64,000 nt of DNA from Nitrospira defluvii (GCF_905220995.1 NZ_CAJNBJ010000002.1:186001-250000); one strand, 5' to 3'. Positions 1-8,754 are shown, counted from the first letter of the stretch. The notes: a model not told the origin generated them from the sequence alone. Made by a program: numbers and translations.

Positions 1-168
1 GATTTCAGCCTCCACCGCCTTCCCTGGAACGGCCTTCAATGCATGCCTGACGGCATCCTCCAAGGTCACGCTGGCAGTAGCCGCCAACTGTTTATTGGTT
101 TCAAACAATGCCCAGGCGGGACTCGTCAACAGCGCGGACATCAGTGCAATCGCCATCACCTTTTTCAT
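1..168 (-). CDS. PepSY-domain exported protein (3' part outside window)
   Basis: The first 56 codons of a minus-strand gene whose C-terminal part lies beyond the left edge. The ATG at 168 is preceded by AAAGGAG at good spacing. Residues 1-20 form a signal peptide (MKK, hydrophobic stretch ending SPAWA), so the product is exported to the periplasm. From about residue 34 the pattern TLEDAVRHALKAVPGK matches the opening helix of PepSY domains, small modules often linked to inhibition of proteases or to cell-envelope proteins. It lies 48 bp downstream of the CsbD-like gene on the same strand, so the two may be co-transcribed. The exact role is unknown and only part of the domain is visible. Confidence 0.7.
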   Translation of the reverse strand, partial: MKKVMAIALMSALLTSPAWALFETNKQLAATASVTLEDAVRHALKAVPGKAVEAEI

Positions 169-216
169 CGTCGGTACTCCTTTCATTGAGGACAGAGATT
201 CGTCAGGCCCCATGCG

Positions 217-456
217 TTATCGAGGACGCTGCGCTTCACGCTGCCCGGGGCTCGGTTGACCTTGCTGCCGGTACCAATCGTCGGCCCAGCGGACGACTTC
301 TTCCTTCTTCTCTCCATACCGTTCCTGTACACGGCCGACGAATTTGTCGTAGTCGCCTTCGATCTGCATCAGGTCATCGTCCGTGAATTTCCCCCACTGC
401 TTCTTGACCTCCCCCTTGAACTGCACCCACTTCCCCTTGAACTGATCGGTATTCAT
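217..456 (-). CDS. CsbD-family stress protein
   Basis: A 79-residue hydrophilic protein. The opening MNTDQFKGKWVQFKGEVKKQ followed by WGKFTDDDLMQIEGDYDKF is the CsbD signature. CsbD proteins are small general-stress proteins of unknown biochemical function, found in Bacillus (sigma-B regulon) and many Proteobacteria. The C-terminal 15 residues are a Gln/Pro/Arg-rich tail. Its ATG overlaps the TGA of the upstream small gene (453-686) by 4 bp, so translational coupling is likely. GGGAGG lies just before the ATG. Confidence 0.9.
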   Translation of the reverse strand: MNTDQFKGKWVQFKGEVKKQWGKFTDDDLMQIEGDYDKFVGRVQERYGEKKEEVVRWADDWYRQQGQPSPGQREAQRPR

Positions 457-686
457 TGAGAACCTCCCTGTTGAGATGATATCGCCGCGGATGCCGATGC
501 CACCGAGAGCATGGCTTCACCCGTACGACGCGTTCGGGCGGCGTCCTTTAAAATCCGATGCGCTGGAGATCGAAATGCCAGGCCGGTTCTGCCGCCGCGG
601 TACAGAACGATGGTCGCATCGCCCTGCTCGTCACCGACGGAGACCACCACCTTCGACTTGATTCCATTGGCTGTGCGGATCTTCAT
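453..686 (-). CDS. small hypothetical protein, first gene of the CsbD operon
   Basis: A 77-residue protein starting at ATG 686, chosen because GGGAGG lies 5 bases upstream; an in-frame extension to 749 has no such site. The N-terminal part (MKIRTANGIKSKVVVSV, then DATIVLYRGGRTGLAF) looks like a small beta-rich domain. The C-terminal half is Ala/Ser/Arg-rich and low in complexity. No family recognised. Its stop overlaps the csbD-like start. A CTGG-N8-CTAG palindrome lies 56 bp upstream of the start, suggesting regulation with other stress genes of this window. Confidence 0.6.
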   Translation of the reverse strand: MKIRTANGIKSKVVVSVGDEQGDATIVLYRGGRTGLAFRSPAHRILKDAARTRRTGEAMLSVASASAAISSQQGGSQ

Positions 687-741
687 GCCTGCCTCCCGTT
701 GTGTATGGGCTACGTATACCGCCGAACACCTCGAAGCACGC

Positions 742-757
742 CTGGACATACCCCTAG
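742..757. promoter_or_regulatory. CTAG-N8-CTAG-type palindrome (one mismatch), upstream of 453-686
   Basis: Reads CTGGACATACCCCTAG. The right half-site CCCTAG is intact and the left is CTGG instead of CTAG. It lies 56 bp upstream of the minus-strand start at 686. It is a member of the dispersed element family described in the findings. Confidence 0.4.
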
Positions 758-895
758 TTTTCAGAGCACTCGCCCCTAATACTCTGCACTACGTACGCAT
801 TCGTGATGCGAGCAGCCCTCCCCATGCGTGAAAGCTCATGGGGATAATCAGACCACCTCTACTACGGGAGGTCGACGAAGGAGATCTGTATTCGA

Positions 896-3034
896 TCAGG
901 ACGAAATGGTGAAGGGCCGGCAGAGCAGGGCCATGGATCGGGGTTCGATGGTGAAGGGTTCGCCGCTTGTCACGGTGGAAGCCGGATGCGCAATTCCACC
1001 CACATGGGTATTGAGGACCACGCTCCAGGAAGCATTGCCGTCGGGGGAAGGCAACAGGAAGGGAATCGCCTCATGGTGCGCATTAAGGAGCAGCAGGAAC
1101 GTGTCGTCGACGATCCGATTGCCGCGTGCGTCCGTTTCCTCGATGGCATCACCGGCCAACACGATGCCCAACGCCCGGAGGTATCCCTGACTCCAATCCG
1201 CTTCATCCATCTCCTGGCCGTCCGGACGCAACCACACAATGTCCTTGATTTCCGACCCATGGATTTGCCGCCCCTGAAAGAAGCGGCGGCGACGGAAGAC
1301 CGGATGCTGCTGACGGAGCGCAATCAATTGCCGGACGAATCCGAGGAGGACGCGATCTTCGGCCGTCAGATCCCAGTCGTGCCAGCTCAATTCGTTGTCC
1401 TGGCAATAGGCATTATTATTCCCCTGCTGAGTCCGGCCGATTTCATCTCCCCCGCACAACATCGGCACCCCTTGAGACAGCAACAGGGTCGTCAGCATGT
1501 TTCGCTTCTGCCGGAGACGCAAATCGAGAATGGCCGGGTCATCAGTCTGGCCTTCGGTCCCGCAATTCCAGCTGAGGTTGTCGTTGTGGCCATCCTGATT
1601 GCCCTCGCCGTTCGCCTCGTTATGTTTCTCGTTGTACGAGACGAGATCCTGCAAGCTGAATCCGTCATGCGCCGTGATGAAGTTAATGCTGGCAAACGGG
1701 CGGCGCCCGCTCGTTTCATACAGATCGCTGCTGCCGGACAGCCGGTAGGCCAACTCCGCGACTTGCCCGCCGTCCCCCTTCCAGTAGCGGCGAATCGCAT
1801 CGCGGTACTTGCCGTTCCATTCCGCCCAGCCGACCGGGAAATTGCCGACCTGATATCCCCCCGCCCCGAGATCCCAGGGCTCTGCGATCAGCTTGACCTG
1901 AGACAAGATGGGGTCCTGATGGATGATGTCGAAAAACGCGCTGAGACGATCCACTTCGTGCAGTTCTCTGGCCAGGGTGGAAGCTAGGTCGAACCGGAAC
2001 CCGTCCACATGCATGTCCAGGACCCAGTAGCGCAGACTGTCCATAATCAACTGCAAGGTTCGCGGGTGCCGGACATTCAGACTGTTTCCACAACCGGTGT
2101 AGTCCATGTAGTAGCGAGGGTCGTCGGCCATCAGCCGGTAGTAGGCCGCATTGTCGATGCCGCGAAACGAGAGCGTCGGCCCCAGGTGGTTGCCCTCGGC
2201 CGTATGGTTGTAGACCACGTCAAGAATCACCTCGATCCCGGCGCTGTGCAGGGTTTTCACCATGGTCTTGAACTCCCGCACATGCCGCCCGCGCACCGGA
2301 CTGGCGGCGTAGCGCATGTCGGGCGCGAAAAATCCGATCGTGTTGTACCCCCAGTAATTCGTCAGCCCCTGATCCGTAAGGTGTTTGTCCTGCACCGCAT
2401 GATGTACCGGCAACAGTTCGACTGCCGTCACCCCCAGCTCTTGGAGGTACTCAATGACCGCCGGCGTGGATAACCCGGCATAGGTGCCGCGTAAATGTTC
2501 CGGCACCTGCGGATGGCGGGCGGTGAATCCCTTCACGTGTACTTCATAAATGATCGTTTTGGACCAGGGCGTGCGGAGCAGATGATCGCCGCCCCAGCTG
2601 AACGCTTGATCCACCACGACACATTTCGGCATCTCTTCGGCATTGTCGCGGTCATCACGCACCAGATCCCCATCCGCCTCGCCCAACCGGTAGCCGAACA
2701 TCCGATCCGAGAGGCGAATGGTATCGGCAATGGATTTGGCATAGGGGTCGATCAACAGCTTGGCCGGATTGAACCGGTGTCCCGCTTGTGGATCGTACGG
2801 ACCGTCTACTCGAAACCCATAATGGAGGCCAGGGCGTCCCTCCGGCAGGTACACATGCCACGTCTGATTGGTCCGTTCCTCCACGCGAATCCGATGGGAC
2901 TCCTTGGAGGCGTCAGGCCCATCAAACAGACATAATTCGACCGACGTCGCGTTTTCAGAAAACAGAGAGAAGTTCACCCCCTCCCCGTCCCACGTTGCCC
3001 CCAGCGGATAGGGCCGGCCTGGCCATACCTTCAT
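896..3034 (-). CDS. glgX: glycogen debranching enzyme GlgX (isoamylase type)
   Basis: 712 residues, the usual length for GlgX/TreX. It hydrolyses alpha-1,6 branch points of glycogen in the cytoplasm. An N-terminal carbohydrate-binding module (about residues 5-130) precedes a GH13 barrel. Conserved regions are visible: DVVYNH at 272-277, DGFRFD at 344-349 (nucleophile D349), AEPWD with E385 as general acid, and AHD at 455-457. Residues from about 600 form the C-terminal beta domain. It sits apart from treY and glgC (13.4-17.6 kb) but belongs to the same pathway: debranched maltodextrins are the substrate of TreY. The ATG at 3034 gives the canonical N-terminus [17 protein letters not shown]. 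Confidence 0.95.
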   Translation of the reverse strand: MKVWPGRPYPLGATWDGEGVNFSLFSENATSVELCLFDGPDASKESHRIRVEERTNQTWHVYLPEGRPGLHYGFRVDGPYDPQAGHRFNPAKLLIDPYAKSIADTIRLSDRMFGYRLGEADGDLVRDDRDNAEEMPKCVVVDQAFSWGGDHLLRTPWSKTIIYEVHVKGFTARHPQVPEHLRGTYAGLSTPAVIEYLQELGVTAVELLPVHHAVQDKHLTDQGLTNYWGYNTIGFFAPDMRYAASPVRGRHVREFKTMVKTLHSAGIEVILDVVYNHTAEGNHLGPTLSFRGIDNAAYYRLMADDPRYYMDYTGCGNSLNVRHPRTLQLIMDSLRYWVLDMHVDGFRFDLASTLARELHEVDRLSAFFDIIHQDPILSQVKLIAEPWDLGAGGYQVGNFPVGWAEWNGKYRDAIRRYWKGDGGQVAELAYRLSGSSDLYETSGRRPFASINFITAHDGFSLQDLVSYNEKHNEANGEGNQDGHNDNLSWNCGTEGQTDDPAILDLRLRQKRNMLTTLLLSQGVPMLCGGDEIGRTQQGNNNAYCQDNELSWHDWDLTAEDRVLLGFVRQLIALRQQHPVFRRRRFFQGRQIHGSEIKDIVWLRPDGQEMDEADWSQGYLRALGIVLAGDAIEETDARGNRIVDDTFLLLLNAHHEAIPFLLPSPDGNASWSVVLNTHVGGIAHPASTVTSGEPFTIEPRSMALLCRPFTISS

Positions 3035-3096
3035 GCAGTCTCCTCTTCGGTGTCCCGAGCGGCAACACCCGTGGCGTCGCCGCTCGTGGATGGTGG

Positions 3097-3636
3097 CTAC
3101 TTCAATAGACTGACCAGATCCTCAGCATGTTCTTCTTCTTTAGCGAGGATTTCCTCCAAGAGGCGTCGCGTGGTCGGGTCGTCGCTTCCGACGAAGGCAA
3201 TCATGTCCCTGTAACTTTCGATCGCGATCCGTTCAGCCACCAAATCCTCCTTGATCATGTCCTCCAGATCATCCCCTTCCACGTACTCGCTATGGCTGCG
3301 CTCCGTCAGACCGGACGGCGACAGGTTCGGTTCACCGCCCAGTTGAACAATGCGCTCAGCCAATTGATCGGCATGCGCCTGCTCTTCGCCGGCATGCGTC
3401 AGGAATTCCGCCTTCACGCTTTCCGCATTCATGCCTTCCGCCATGAAGTAGTGCCGCCGGTAACGCAGGACGCAGACGATTTCGGTCGCCAACGCCTCGT
3501 TCAGCAGGCGGAGGACAGTATCGCGATCCGCCCGGTAGTCCGACGTCTGCGCCCCATCCTCGATGTGTTGACGGGCGCGCTCTCTGAGGGCTTGGATGTC
3601 CTGAACGAATGATGATTGACCTTTCGTACGACTCAT
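3097..3636 (-). CDS. ferritin-like / bacterioferritin-type diiron protein
   Basis: 179 residues from ATG 3636 (AAAGGAG five bases before; an in-frame GTG at 3651 overlaps that site and is less likely). A four-helix ferritin fold is indicated by paired Glu/ExxH elements: [16 protein letters not shown], then [12 protein letters not shown], then [13 protein letters not shown], then [10 protein letters not shown] near the C-terminus. These supply a diiron site as in bacterioferritins and Dps-related ferritin-like proteins, which oxidise Fe(II) and limit Fenton chemistry. It lies 58 bp downstream of the small membrane-protein gene at 3695-3877 and is probably in the same transcript. Confidence 0.85.
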   Translation of the reverse strand: MSRTKGQSSFVQDIQALRERARQHIEDGAQTSDYRADRDTVLRLLNEALATEIVCVLRYRRHYFMAEGMNAESVKAEFLTHAGEEQAHADQLAERIVQLGGEPNLSPSGLTERSHSEYVEGDDLEDMIKEDLVAERIAIESYRDMIAFVGSDDPTTRRLLEEILAKEEEHAEDLVSLLK

Positions 3637-3694
3637 AATGGCTCCTTTCACAACGTGCTTACAGTGTCGAGGTGCTCGCGATCACGCCGAGGCG

Positions 3695-3877
3695 TTACAT
3701 GCGGAAATCTGTCCGGAGATGCGGCCAGGCAGATTCGCACCCCAGCGGTTCGCCCTCCTCGCGAACGGCGGTGAATCTGGACAGGAGTTGCTTGGACTGC
3801 ACCCCGAACGCCAGCGCACACACGGCGACGGTCAGGACGACTCCAGAAGGGATCGACGGGGCTGACAACATCTGCAT
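3695..3877 (-). CDS. small single-pass membrane protein, unknown
   Basis: A 60-residue ORF from ATG 3877, preceded by AAGAGGT at good spacing. One hydrophobic segment (about residues 9-26, IPSGVVLTVAVCALAFGV) is followed by a short polar tail. No family recognised. A perfect CTAGGGATGTCCCTAG palindrome lies 82 bp upstream, between this start and the stop of the CBS gene, so this gene and the following ferritin-like gene probably have their own promoter. Confidence 0.5.
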   Translation of the reverse strand: MQMLSAPSIPSGVVLTVAVCALAFGVQSKQLLSRFTAVREEGEPLGCESAWPHLRTDFRM

Positions 3878-3958
3878 AACTACCTCTTTTCGTGAGAGAG
3901 ACGGTGCGACAGTGATGGCTGTTGGACTCACCTTAGGCGAGGCGGTGGCAGGAGAGGA

Positions 3959-3974
3959 CTAGGGATGTCCCTAG
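3959..3974. promoter_or_regulatory. CTAG-N8-CTAG palindrome, best copy
   Basis: CTAGGGATGTCCCTAG: CTAGGG and CCCTAG arms around an ATGT centre. It lies between the CBS gene (stop 4001) and the small membrane-protein gene (start 3877), 82 bp upstream of the latter. It is the most symmetric copy of the family in the window. Confidence 0.6.
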
Positions 3975-4000
3975 ACCTGGGCAAAGAGGGCCCTGGCAGA

Positions 4001-4489
4001 TCAGAGATGGGCCGTGTACTTAGAGAGCACTCCGACGAGACGGTGCCGGCGATCCAATACGGGAAGCCATTCCAGCCTGGCGACACGCATGACATCGAGG
4101 GCATCCGTGAGCACATCGTCGTCATGACAGGAGGGAACCGAGGTATTCATGAATCGTTCGATGGTTGCATTCGGCGGAGCGTTCCGGATGGACTGATTGA
4201 GTCCCATATCGCGTGCGGTGAGCATCCCTCGCAAGCGTGCCCCGTCAAACACCACTACGACCGGCACATCAAGTTTCTTCATCAAGCCGGCTGCCTCCCC
4301 GAGACTGGTTCGTGGGGTCGCGGTCGTCACGTTTGTGGTCATCACGTCCTTGACCTGTTTGACGTCTCCCGGCAAGAGACTCATTTGCTCGTTGCGTGTC
4401 GACTCCAGATAAATCCCCGCTGCAGGACGAGTCGCTTCCATGGTGATGGGTCTCCGAGGATCGGCTTCGTTGCTCCTGTTGGTGACCAT
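4001..4489 (-). CDS. CBS-domain protein
   Basis: 162 residues with two CBS motifs. The first (about residues 46-100) begins VKDVMTTNVTTATPRTSLGE and ends RGMLTARDMG; the second (about 108-160) begins IERFMNTSVPSC and ends RLVGVLSKY. Paired CBS motifs form a Bateman module that binds adenine nucleotides and usually senses energy state. No catalytic domain is attached, so it is a stand-alone sensor. The ATG at 4489 follows GGAGGGA. It starts 16 bp after the stop of the 98-residue gene at 4506-4802, suggesting one operon that may also include sod further upstream. Confidence 0.88.
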   Translation of the reverse strand: MVTNRSNEADPRRPITMEATRPAAGIYLESTRNEQMSLLPGDVKQVKDVMTTNVTTATPRTSLGEAAGLMKKLDVPVVVVFDGARLRGMLTARDMGLNQSIRNAPPNATIERFMNTSVPSCHDDDVLTDALDVMRVARLEWLPVLDRRHRLVGVLSKYTAHL

Positions 4490-4505
4490 TGTTCCCTCCG
4501 AATCA

Positions 4506-4802
4506 TTACGCCAAATGAGGCCTGTCCTCGTGCACGATCAGGCGCAGTCGACCATACTGCAACGGCCTTTCGGGATTTCGCGTGTAATGCCCCTTGTCTT
4601 CGCCGATCGAGATCAGGCTCAGCGGGAGCGTCACAGTTTGGCGATAGTGCGGAAACGCCGTCTCCAGCAACACCGTCACGGTTTGGGCGTCACATTCGAC
4701 GACTTCTCCGTTCAACCCTCGCTCATTATGAAAATCCACCGTCACCCGTTCCTCCGGATCGATCCAAGGACGGATGAGATCGACCTTGTCAGATGTCGTC
4801 AT
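4506..4802 (-). CDS. hypothetical protein, 98 residues
   Basis: Start placed at ATG 4802 because AAGGAGG lies 6 bases upstream. The reading frame stays open upstream to an ATG at 5090, which would give a 194-residue protein, but the codons between are unlike coding sequence (see the 4789-5090 entry). The 98 residues are beta-rich and charged: DPEERVTVDFHNERGLNGEV, then a VTVLLETAF stretch, then LPLSLISIGEDKG. This resembles small SH3/Sm-like folds, but no family can be named. It lies between the Pro-rich remnant and the CBS gene. Confidence 0.6.
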   Translation of the reverse strand: MTTSDKVDLIRPWIDPEERVTVDFHNERGLNGEVVECDAQTVTVLLETAFPHYRQTVTLPLSLISIGEDKGHYTRNPERPLQYGRLRLIVHEDRPHLA

Positions 4803-5090
4803 ACACAACCTCCTTGCCGATCGACCCTCGAGGACTGCTCGTCTGCATGTCTTCGAAGGCCATCGACGAGAATCCCGTCGGACCGTTCCGTGCCATTCGA
4901 ACGAACACAGCGAGGCGCCCCGTACACCGGGCCTCACATCCCACAATTGTGGAATCGGCGGCTGTGTCGGGCGCGGAGGAACCGGCGGAGGAAACGGGTC
5001 CGGCGGAAAGGGGCCAGGTGCCGGGTCGGGAAGTGGCTCGGGATCCGGTGGCGCAGGAGGGGGTGATTTCACAAACGCGCATCGTCTCAT
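4789..5090 (-). pseudogene. Pro-rich small ORF, probably frameshifted
   Basis: ATG 5090 has a good AAAGGAG site and opens a frame with an extremely Pro-rich N-terminus (residues 9-47, repeated PPP, DPEP and PDPF). After about residue 48 this frame turns into Arg/Cys/Trp-rich, non-coding-like sequence and runs into the next gene. The next frame over becomes coding-like from about 4915: it reads LAVFVRMARNGPTGFSSMAF, continues EDMQTSSPRGSIGK and stops at 4789, overlapping the ATG of the downstream gene at 4802. The simplest reading is one protein of about 97 residues broken by a frameshift near 4925-4945 (mutation or assembly error). Function unknown. Confidence 0.45.
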
Positions 5091-5102
5091 AATCGTACTC
5101 CT

Positions 5103-5738
5103 TTAACGATGGGCCATGGCCGGAGAGAGTCCGGCCTGCATGCGGTCTTCGACCGCACCCCAGGCGACATTCTGAAAAAATGAGTCAATGTAGTGCCTGC
5201 GCTCGTTCGGCTTATAATCCAGTAGATACGCATGCTCCCACACATCCATGACCAGCACCGGTTGAAAGCCCGCGACATTGCCATGTTCATGTAGTGTGAC
5301 CCAGTGGTTGGACACCAGACCGCTCGAAGGATCGACATTACAGATCGCCCACCCCACGCCCCGCAACATGCCGACGCTGCAAAAATCCGCTTGCCACCGT
5401 TCATAGTCGCCGAATGTCCTGGCAATCGCTCTTCCAAAAACCGACTCCGACGAGGGACGATTCCCGCCGCCCCGCAGGAGGTTTCCGAAATAGTACTCAT
5501 GGAGTACCATCCCGTTGTATTCGAACCCCAACCGCCTGGTGAGCTCGGAGTAGGCCGGCATGGCTTCCTGATCGACTGTGCCGTCGCGCCGGAATTCATC
5601 CAGTTGAGCGCGTAACGCATTGGCGGCTTTGACATACCCCTCATACAGACCAAAGTGCATGTGGAGGGTGTCATCCGAGATACCGGCCAATCCGAATACA
5701 TCGTAGGACTTGACGCGATACAGATCGGGCCTGTTCAT
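5103..5738 (-). CDS. sodB: superoxide dismutase, Fe/Mn family
   Basis: 211 residues from ATG 5738 (GGAGG seven bases upstream; a longer frame to 5798 lacks a site). It dismutates superoxide. The four metal ligands of the family can be assigned: H28 (MHFGLYEGYV), H80 (LHEYYFGNL), D165 and H169 (DVWEHAYLLDYKP). The C-terminal signature RRHYIDSFFQNVAW is typical. No signal peptide, so cytoplasmic. Fe versus Mn preference cannot be settled from sequence. Upstream lie a 13-bp direct repeat (5768-5780 and 5800-5812) and a CTAG-type palindrome at 5826-5841, shared with the divergent response regulator gene. Confidence 0.92.
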   Translation of the reverse strand: MNRPDLYRVKSYDVFGLAGISDDTLHMHFGLYEGYVKAANALRAQLDEFRRDGTVDQEAMPAYSELTRRLGFEYNGMVLHEYYFGNLLRGGGNRPSSESVFGRAIARTFGDYERWQADFCSVGMLRGVGWAICNVDPSSGLVSNHWVTLHEHGNVAGFQPVLVMDVWEHAYLLDYKPNERRHYIDSFFQNVAWGAVEDRMQAGLSPAMAHR

Positions 5739-5767
5739 GCTCTGTCCTCCATAGCTCGTCGGTGGGC

Positions 5768-5812
5768 CTACCATGACCGGTTTCCATCTCACGCTCACGC
5801 TACCATGACCGG
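5768..5812. repeat. 13-bp direct repeat in the sod promoter region
   Basis: CTACCATGACCGG occurs at 5768-5780 and again at 5800-5812, 32 bp start to start (about three helical turns). It sits between the sod start and the CTAG-type palindrome. Such helical phasing suits two copies of a protein binding one DNA face, so it is a candidate operator. No other copy was noticed in the window. Confidence 0.4.
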
Positions 5813-5825
5813 CAGACCGCGCCCA

Positions 5826-5841
5826 CTAGGTGATGCCCTGG
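5826..5841. promoter_or_regulatory. CTAG-N8-CTAG-type palindrome (one mismatch) between sod and response regulator
   Basis: CTAGGTGATGCCCTGG, with the right half CCCTGG instead of CCCTAG. It lies 88 bp upstream of sod and about 150 bp upstream of the divergent regulator at 5990. Two weaker relatives follow (TGAG-N8-CTAG at 5854-5869 and a CTAG-N7-CTGG near 5931-5945), so this intergenic region is rich in the element. Confidence 0.45.
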
Positions 5842-5989
5842 CGGAGGAAGGAATGAGGGGATTGCCTAGGAACAACATGGCCACGGCTGTGCTACATCTC
5901 AGATCACTGGTTCAAGACCTGACTGTTATTGTCTAGGCTGAGCCTGGTATGCTGCGTTGACCACACGCCTTATCGAAAAGGAGGGGTCC

Positions 5990-6646
5990 GTGCCGAAAGC
6001 GCGTCTCGTGATCGCCGACGACCACAGCATCGTCCTGGAAGCCTATCGGCAATTACTGGAACCGGAGTATGAAGTGGTCGGATCCGCGTTGAACGGCGAG
6101 GAATTGCTGCGTATTGCGCCGGCCTTGGCTCCCGACATCATCCTGCTGGACATTTCCATGCCGACCCTGAACGGTCTCGATGTGTCACGGCAACTTCGGG
6201 CTTCCCTGCCTCAGGCAAAGTTGATCTTCGTCACGATGATGAGCGAGCCCTTCTACATTACCCAAGCATTCGACCTGGGCGCCGTGGGATATGTGCTGAA
6301 GCAATCGGCGTCGACTGAACTGCTGTCGGCCTTGACCGCGGCGCTGAAGAATCGCCGCTACATTTCGCCGCAGTTGTCCTTGGAAGTGCAGGATGCGATC
6401 GAGACGCCGTGGGTCAAACCGGAGGGGTTCTCGTCTAAACTCACGCCACGGCAGCAGGAGGTATTGCAGCTGCTGACGAAGGGGCGTTCGACAAAAGAAA
6501 TTGCGGCGGAGCTCAAGGTCTCGGCGAAGGCGGTGGAGTTTCACAAGGGCAACATCACTCGCCGCCTGGGGATTCACACCACGGCCGAACTGACACGGTT
6601 CGCGCTGTCACAGGGTCTGACGACCCTCGATGAGCCACAGCCCTGA
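5990..6646 (+). CDS. LuxR/NarL-family response regulator
   Basis: 218 residues from GTG 5990, preceded by AAAGGAGG. The receiver domain (1-120) has the acidic pocket D10/D11, phosphoacceptor D54 (IILLDISMPTLNG) and a conserved K near 110 (YVLKQSAS). The C-terminal LuxR-type helix-turn-helix (about 150-210) reads LTPRQQEVLQLLTKGRSTKE followed by IAAELKVSAKAVEFHK. No histidine kinase is adjacent. It is divergent from sod and convergent with a second, similar regulator (6650-7333). CTAG-type palindromes in its own promoter region suggest autoregulation or membership of the same stress regulon. Confidence 0.93.
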   Translation: MPKARLVIADDHSIVLEAYRQLLEPEYEVVGSALNGEELLRIAPALAPDIILLDISMPTLNGLDVSRQLRASLPQAKLIFVTMMSEPFYITQAFDLGAVGYVLKQSASTELLSALTAALKNRRYISPQLSLEVQDAIETPWVKPEGFSSKLTPRQQEVLQLLTKGRSTKEIAAELKVSAKAVEFHKGNITRRLGIHTTAELTRFALSQGLTTLDEPQP

Positions 6647-6668
6647 CGCCTATACCCTCGACTCAGGG
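6641..6668. terminator. weak inverted repeat at convergent gene ends
   Basis: CCCTGA (6641-6646) and TCAGGG (6663-6668) pair around a 16-base loop and cover the stop codons of both convergent regulator genes, which are only 3 bp apart. No T-tract, so termination is only a possibility. Confidence 0.25.
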
Positions 6669-7333
6669 ACGGTCGGCTGCTGGGGCATCACAATCAACCC
6701 GATCGCAATCGCGTGCTTGGTCAATTCGGCCGTACTGTGCACTCCAAGTTGCTTCATGATGCGCGTCTTGTGGAACTCTACCGTCTTGATCGACACATTC
6801 AACGTCGATGCAATCTCTTTGGCCGACTGCCCCTCGGCGATCAGTTGCAGCACTTCCCGCTGCCGCACGCTCAGTCCATCATGTGCAGCCGTCTCCGTAG
6901 ACAGCGGCTCCGCGCTGGGGTGCAGCGCCTGCTCGACCAGATTCTCGGCGACGCTCGGAGACACATACATACGCCCCTTCAGCACTTCCTTGACCGCAAA
7001 GAGCAATTCCTCCGCCACAGACTGCTTGAGCACATAACCCGAGACGCCGGCGCGAAACGCTTCCGTGACGAAGTACTGTTCGCCATGCATGGTGAGCACG
7101 AGCAACTTCACCTCCGGCGCGGCCTTCTTGATTTGACGGCACGCATCTAATCCGTTGAGCAACGGCAGGGCGATATCCACCAGCGCAATGTCCGGTTTGT
7201 CGCGTTCGACGGCCTGCACAAGGGCTCGTCCGTCGGCGACTCTGCCGCAGAGGTCACACTCGCGCTCCAGCAATCGTTCGATACCTTCCGCCACCAGTGT
7301 ATGGTCATCAGCGATCAGGACTCTGGGTTTCAT
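6650..7333 (-). CDS. LuxR/NarL-family response regulator (second copy)
   Basis: 227 residues from ATG 7333, giving the standard receiver opening MKPRVLIADDHTLVAEG. Acidic pocket D9/D10, phosphoacceptor D53 (IALVDIALPLLNG), conserved K in YVLKQSVAEE. The C-terminal helix-turn-helix reads LSVRQREVLQLIAEGQSAKE then IASTLNVSIKTVEFHK, very like the 5990-6646 protein. The two genes are convergent with stops 3 bp apart, suggesting an old duplication with inversion. No partner kinase nearby. The Shine-Dalgarno (CGGAG) is weak. Confidence 0.93.
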   Translation of the reverse strand: MKPRVLIADDHTLVAEGIERLLERECDLCGRVADGRALVQAVERDKPDIALVDIALPLLNGLDACRQIKKAAPEVKLLVLTMHGEQYFVTEAFRAGVSGYVLKQSVAEELLFAVKEVLKGRMYVSPSVAENLVEQALHPSAEPLSTETAAHDGLSVRQREVLQLIAEGQSAKEIASTLNVSIKTVEFHKTRIMKQLGVHSTAELTKHAIAIGLIVMPQQPTVPESRV

Positions 7334-7422
7334 GGCATGGCTCCGGGCTAGAGGGGGAAATGAGCAGAGCGACAAAAAATCCTACCACTGTCTCCATGTG
7401 ATTGCGAGCGGCCGGCTCCCTG

Positions 7423-8754
7423 TTACAACTCCTTGGACCAAAACACGATGAGACCATGGCCGCCTTTGGTCGGAGGGGCACCCCCGGGATCCCGATAGAT
7501 ACCGAAGTTATACGTGTAGTTCAGCTCGACCTGCGATTTCCAGGGAGCACCGGTCACCACCCCTCCCCCTAACGCCGGCATCGAATCCGTGATCTGCTTC
7601 ACCGCGGTGTTGGACGTGAACACGGGGCGCTCAACCAGGCCCCAGGTGGCCTCGACGTAGGGATACAAAAAGAACAACGCTTCGTACCGATACTGAAGAT
7701 TCGCCACCGCATAGCGGGTGGGAAACAGTTCATTGAAGGCCACGCCGTGGATCATCGGGAGGGAGATAGCCTCCCACTCATAGCCGGTGGGTCGTCCTGG
7801 CAGGCGGAAGGCGGAAAACCGATCCAGATCTTTACCAATACCGGCATGTACACTTGTCAGCAGGCGATGTTTGTCACTCTCGATGAAGGGCAGCCCCGTC
7901 GCGAGTAGCGCATAGGCACTCGCTTGAATATAGGTCCGTTCCTTCTTGAAATCAGGCGTATTGAAGGGCGCACCGCCCCATTGATCCCACTTGGCGCGAT
8001 GGCCGTGTACCAGATCGCCGCCCATCGTGATCCCTTCATGCGGCAGTTCCATCAGGTTTCGCTTCAAGGCATCCGCGCGGATTCGAAAATGGATGCGCCC
8101 TTCATAAGTATCTTTGGGCACGCCGTAGTCGGACGCCGTGTGACCGGTGCCCTTAAACCAACGGTATCCGGCCTCATAGGTCACGGAAATATTCACGGCG
8201 CTGTCTTGCCGGAACGGGTGCACCGGTAACCGATACCCCAGCCCGGCCCCGGCGAAGGCATAACTCCATTCCAGTTCCGTCCCTCTCTGGCGCTGCCCCT
8301 GGACATACTCCGACCGCCCCATGGGAAGCACGAAGTTGTCCCACGTGAACAACAACGACCAGTTCGGATACTCCCGCAGCCCGATGGTGTAATCGACATC
8401 GTTCACCACACCGGAGAACGTCCCCCGAAGCCGACGATTGTCGTCGTCCCAATTTCTCCACACGTACAGCGCCCCGAACGGCAGCGCTTCCATCTGACTC
8501 GGCCCGTTCGGAATCGCCTGTATCCCAAAACTCATGGCCGTGACGCTTCGACGATCACGCGGCGGCACATAAATCTCCTCCCCGAAGAGCGTCGTACGAA
8601 ACTCTTCCCCCGCGATCGGCGTGGGTTCCTCGCCCCAAGCCTCTCCAACTTGTCGATCGGGGAACAGAAGGTTCGAATTCAGCAGGCTGATCATGACAAA
8701 CAAAACCACCACGACTGATCGACGATACTTGAGGGATCGACTCACGCGCCTCAC
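7423..8754 (-). CDS. outer-membrane beta-barrel protein, unknown
   Basis: 443 residues with an uncleaved-looking or long signal region (basic start MRRVSRSLKYRR, hydrophobic VVVVLFVMISLL). The body has alternating hydrophobic/aromatic strands (for example YTIGLREYPNWSLLFTW and YRYEALFFLYPYVEATWG) and ends in a short aromatic motif, FWSKEL, consistent with an outer-membrane barrel. Pattern and length resemble surface-antigen or phospholipid-type barrels, but no specific family is recognised. A CTAG-N8-CTAG palindrome lies 74 bp upstream. It is preceded by no operon partner. Confidence 0.6.
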   Translation of the reverse strand: MRRVSRSLKYRRSVVVVLFVMISLLNSNLLFPDRQVGEAWGEEPTPIAGEEFRTTLFGEEIYVPPRDRRSVTAMSFGIQAIPNGPSQMEALPFGALYVWRNWDDDNRRLRGTFSGVVNDVDYTIGLREYPNWSLLFTWDNFVLPMGRSEYVQGQRQRGTELEWSYAFAGAGLGYRLPVHPFRQDSAVNISVTYEAGYRWFKGTGHTASDYGVPKDTYEGRIHFRIRADALKRNLMELPHEGITMGGDLVHGHRAKWDQWGGAPFNTPDFKKERTYIQASAYALLATGLPFIESDKHRLLTSVHAGIGKDLDRFSAFRLPGRPTGYEWEAISLPMIHGVAFNELFPTRYAVANLQYRYEALFFLYPYVEATWGLVERPVFTSNTAVKQITDSMPALGGGVVTGAPWKSQVELNYTYNFGIYRDPGGAPPTKGGHGLIVFWSKEL

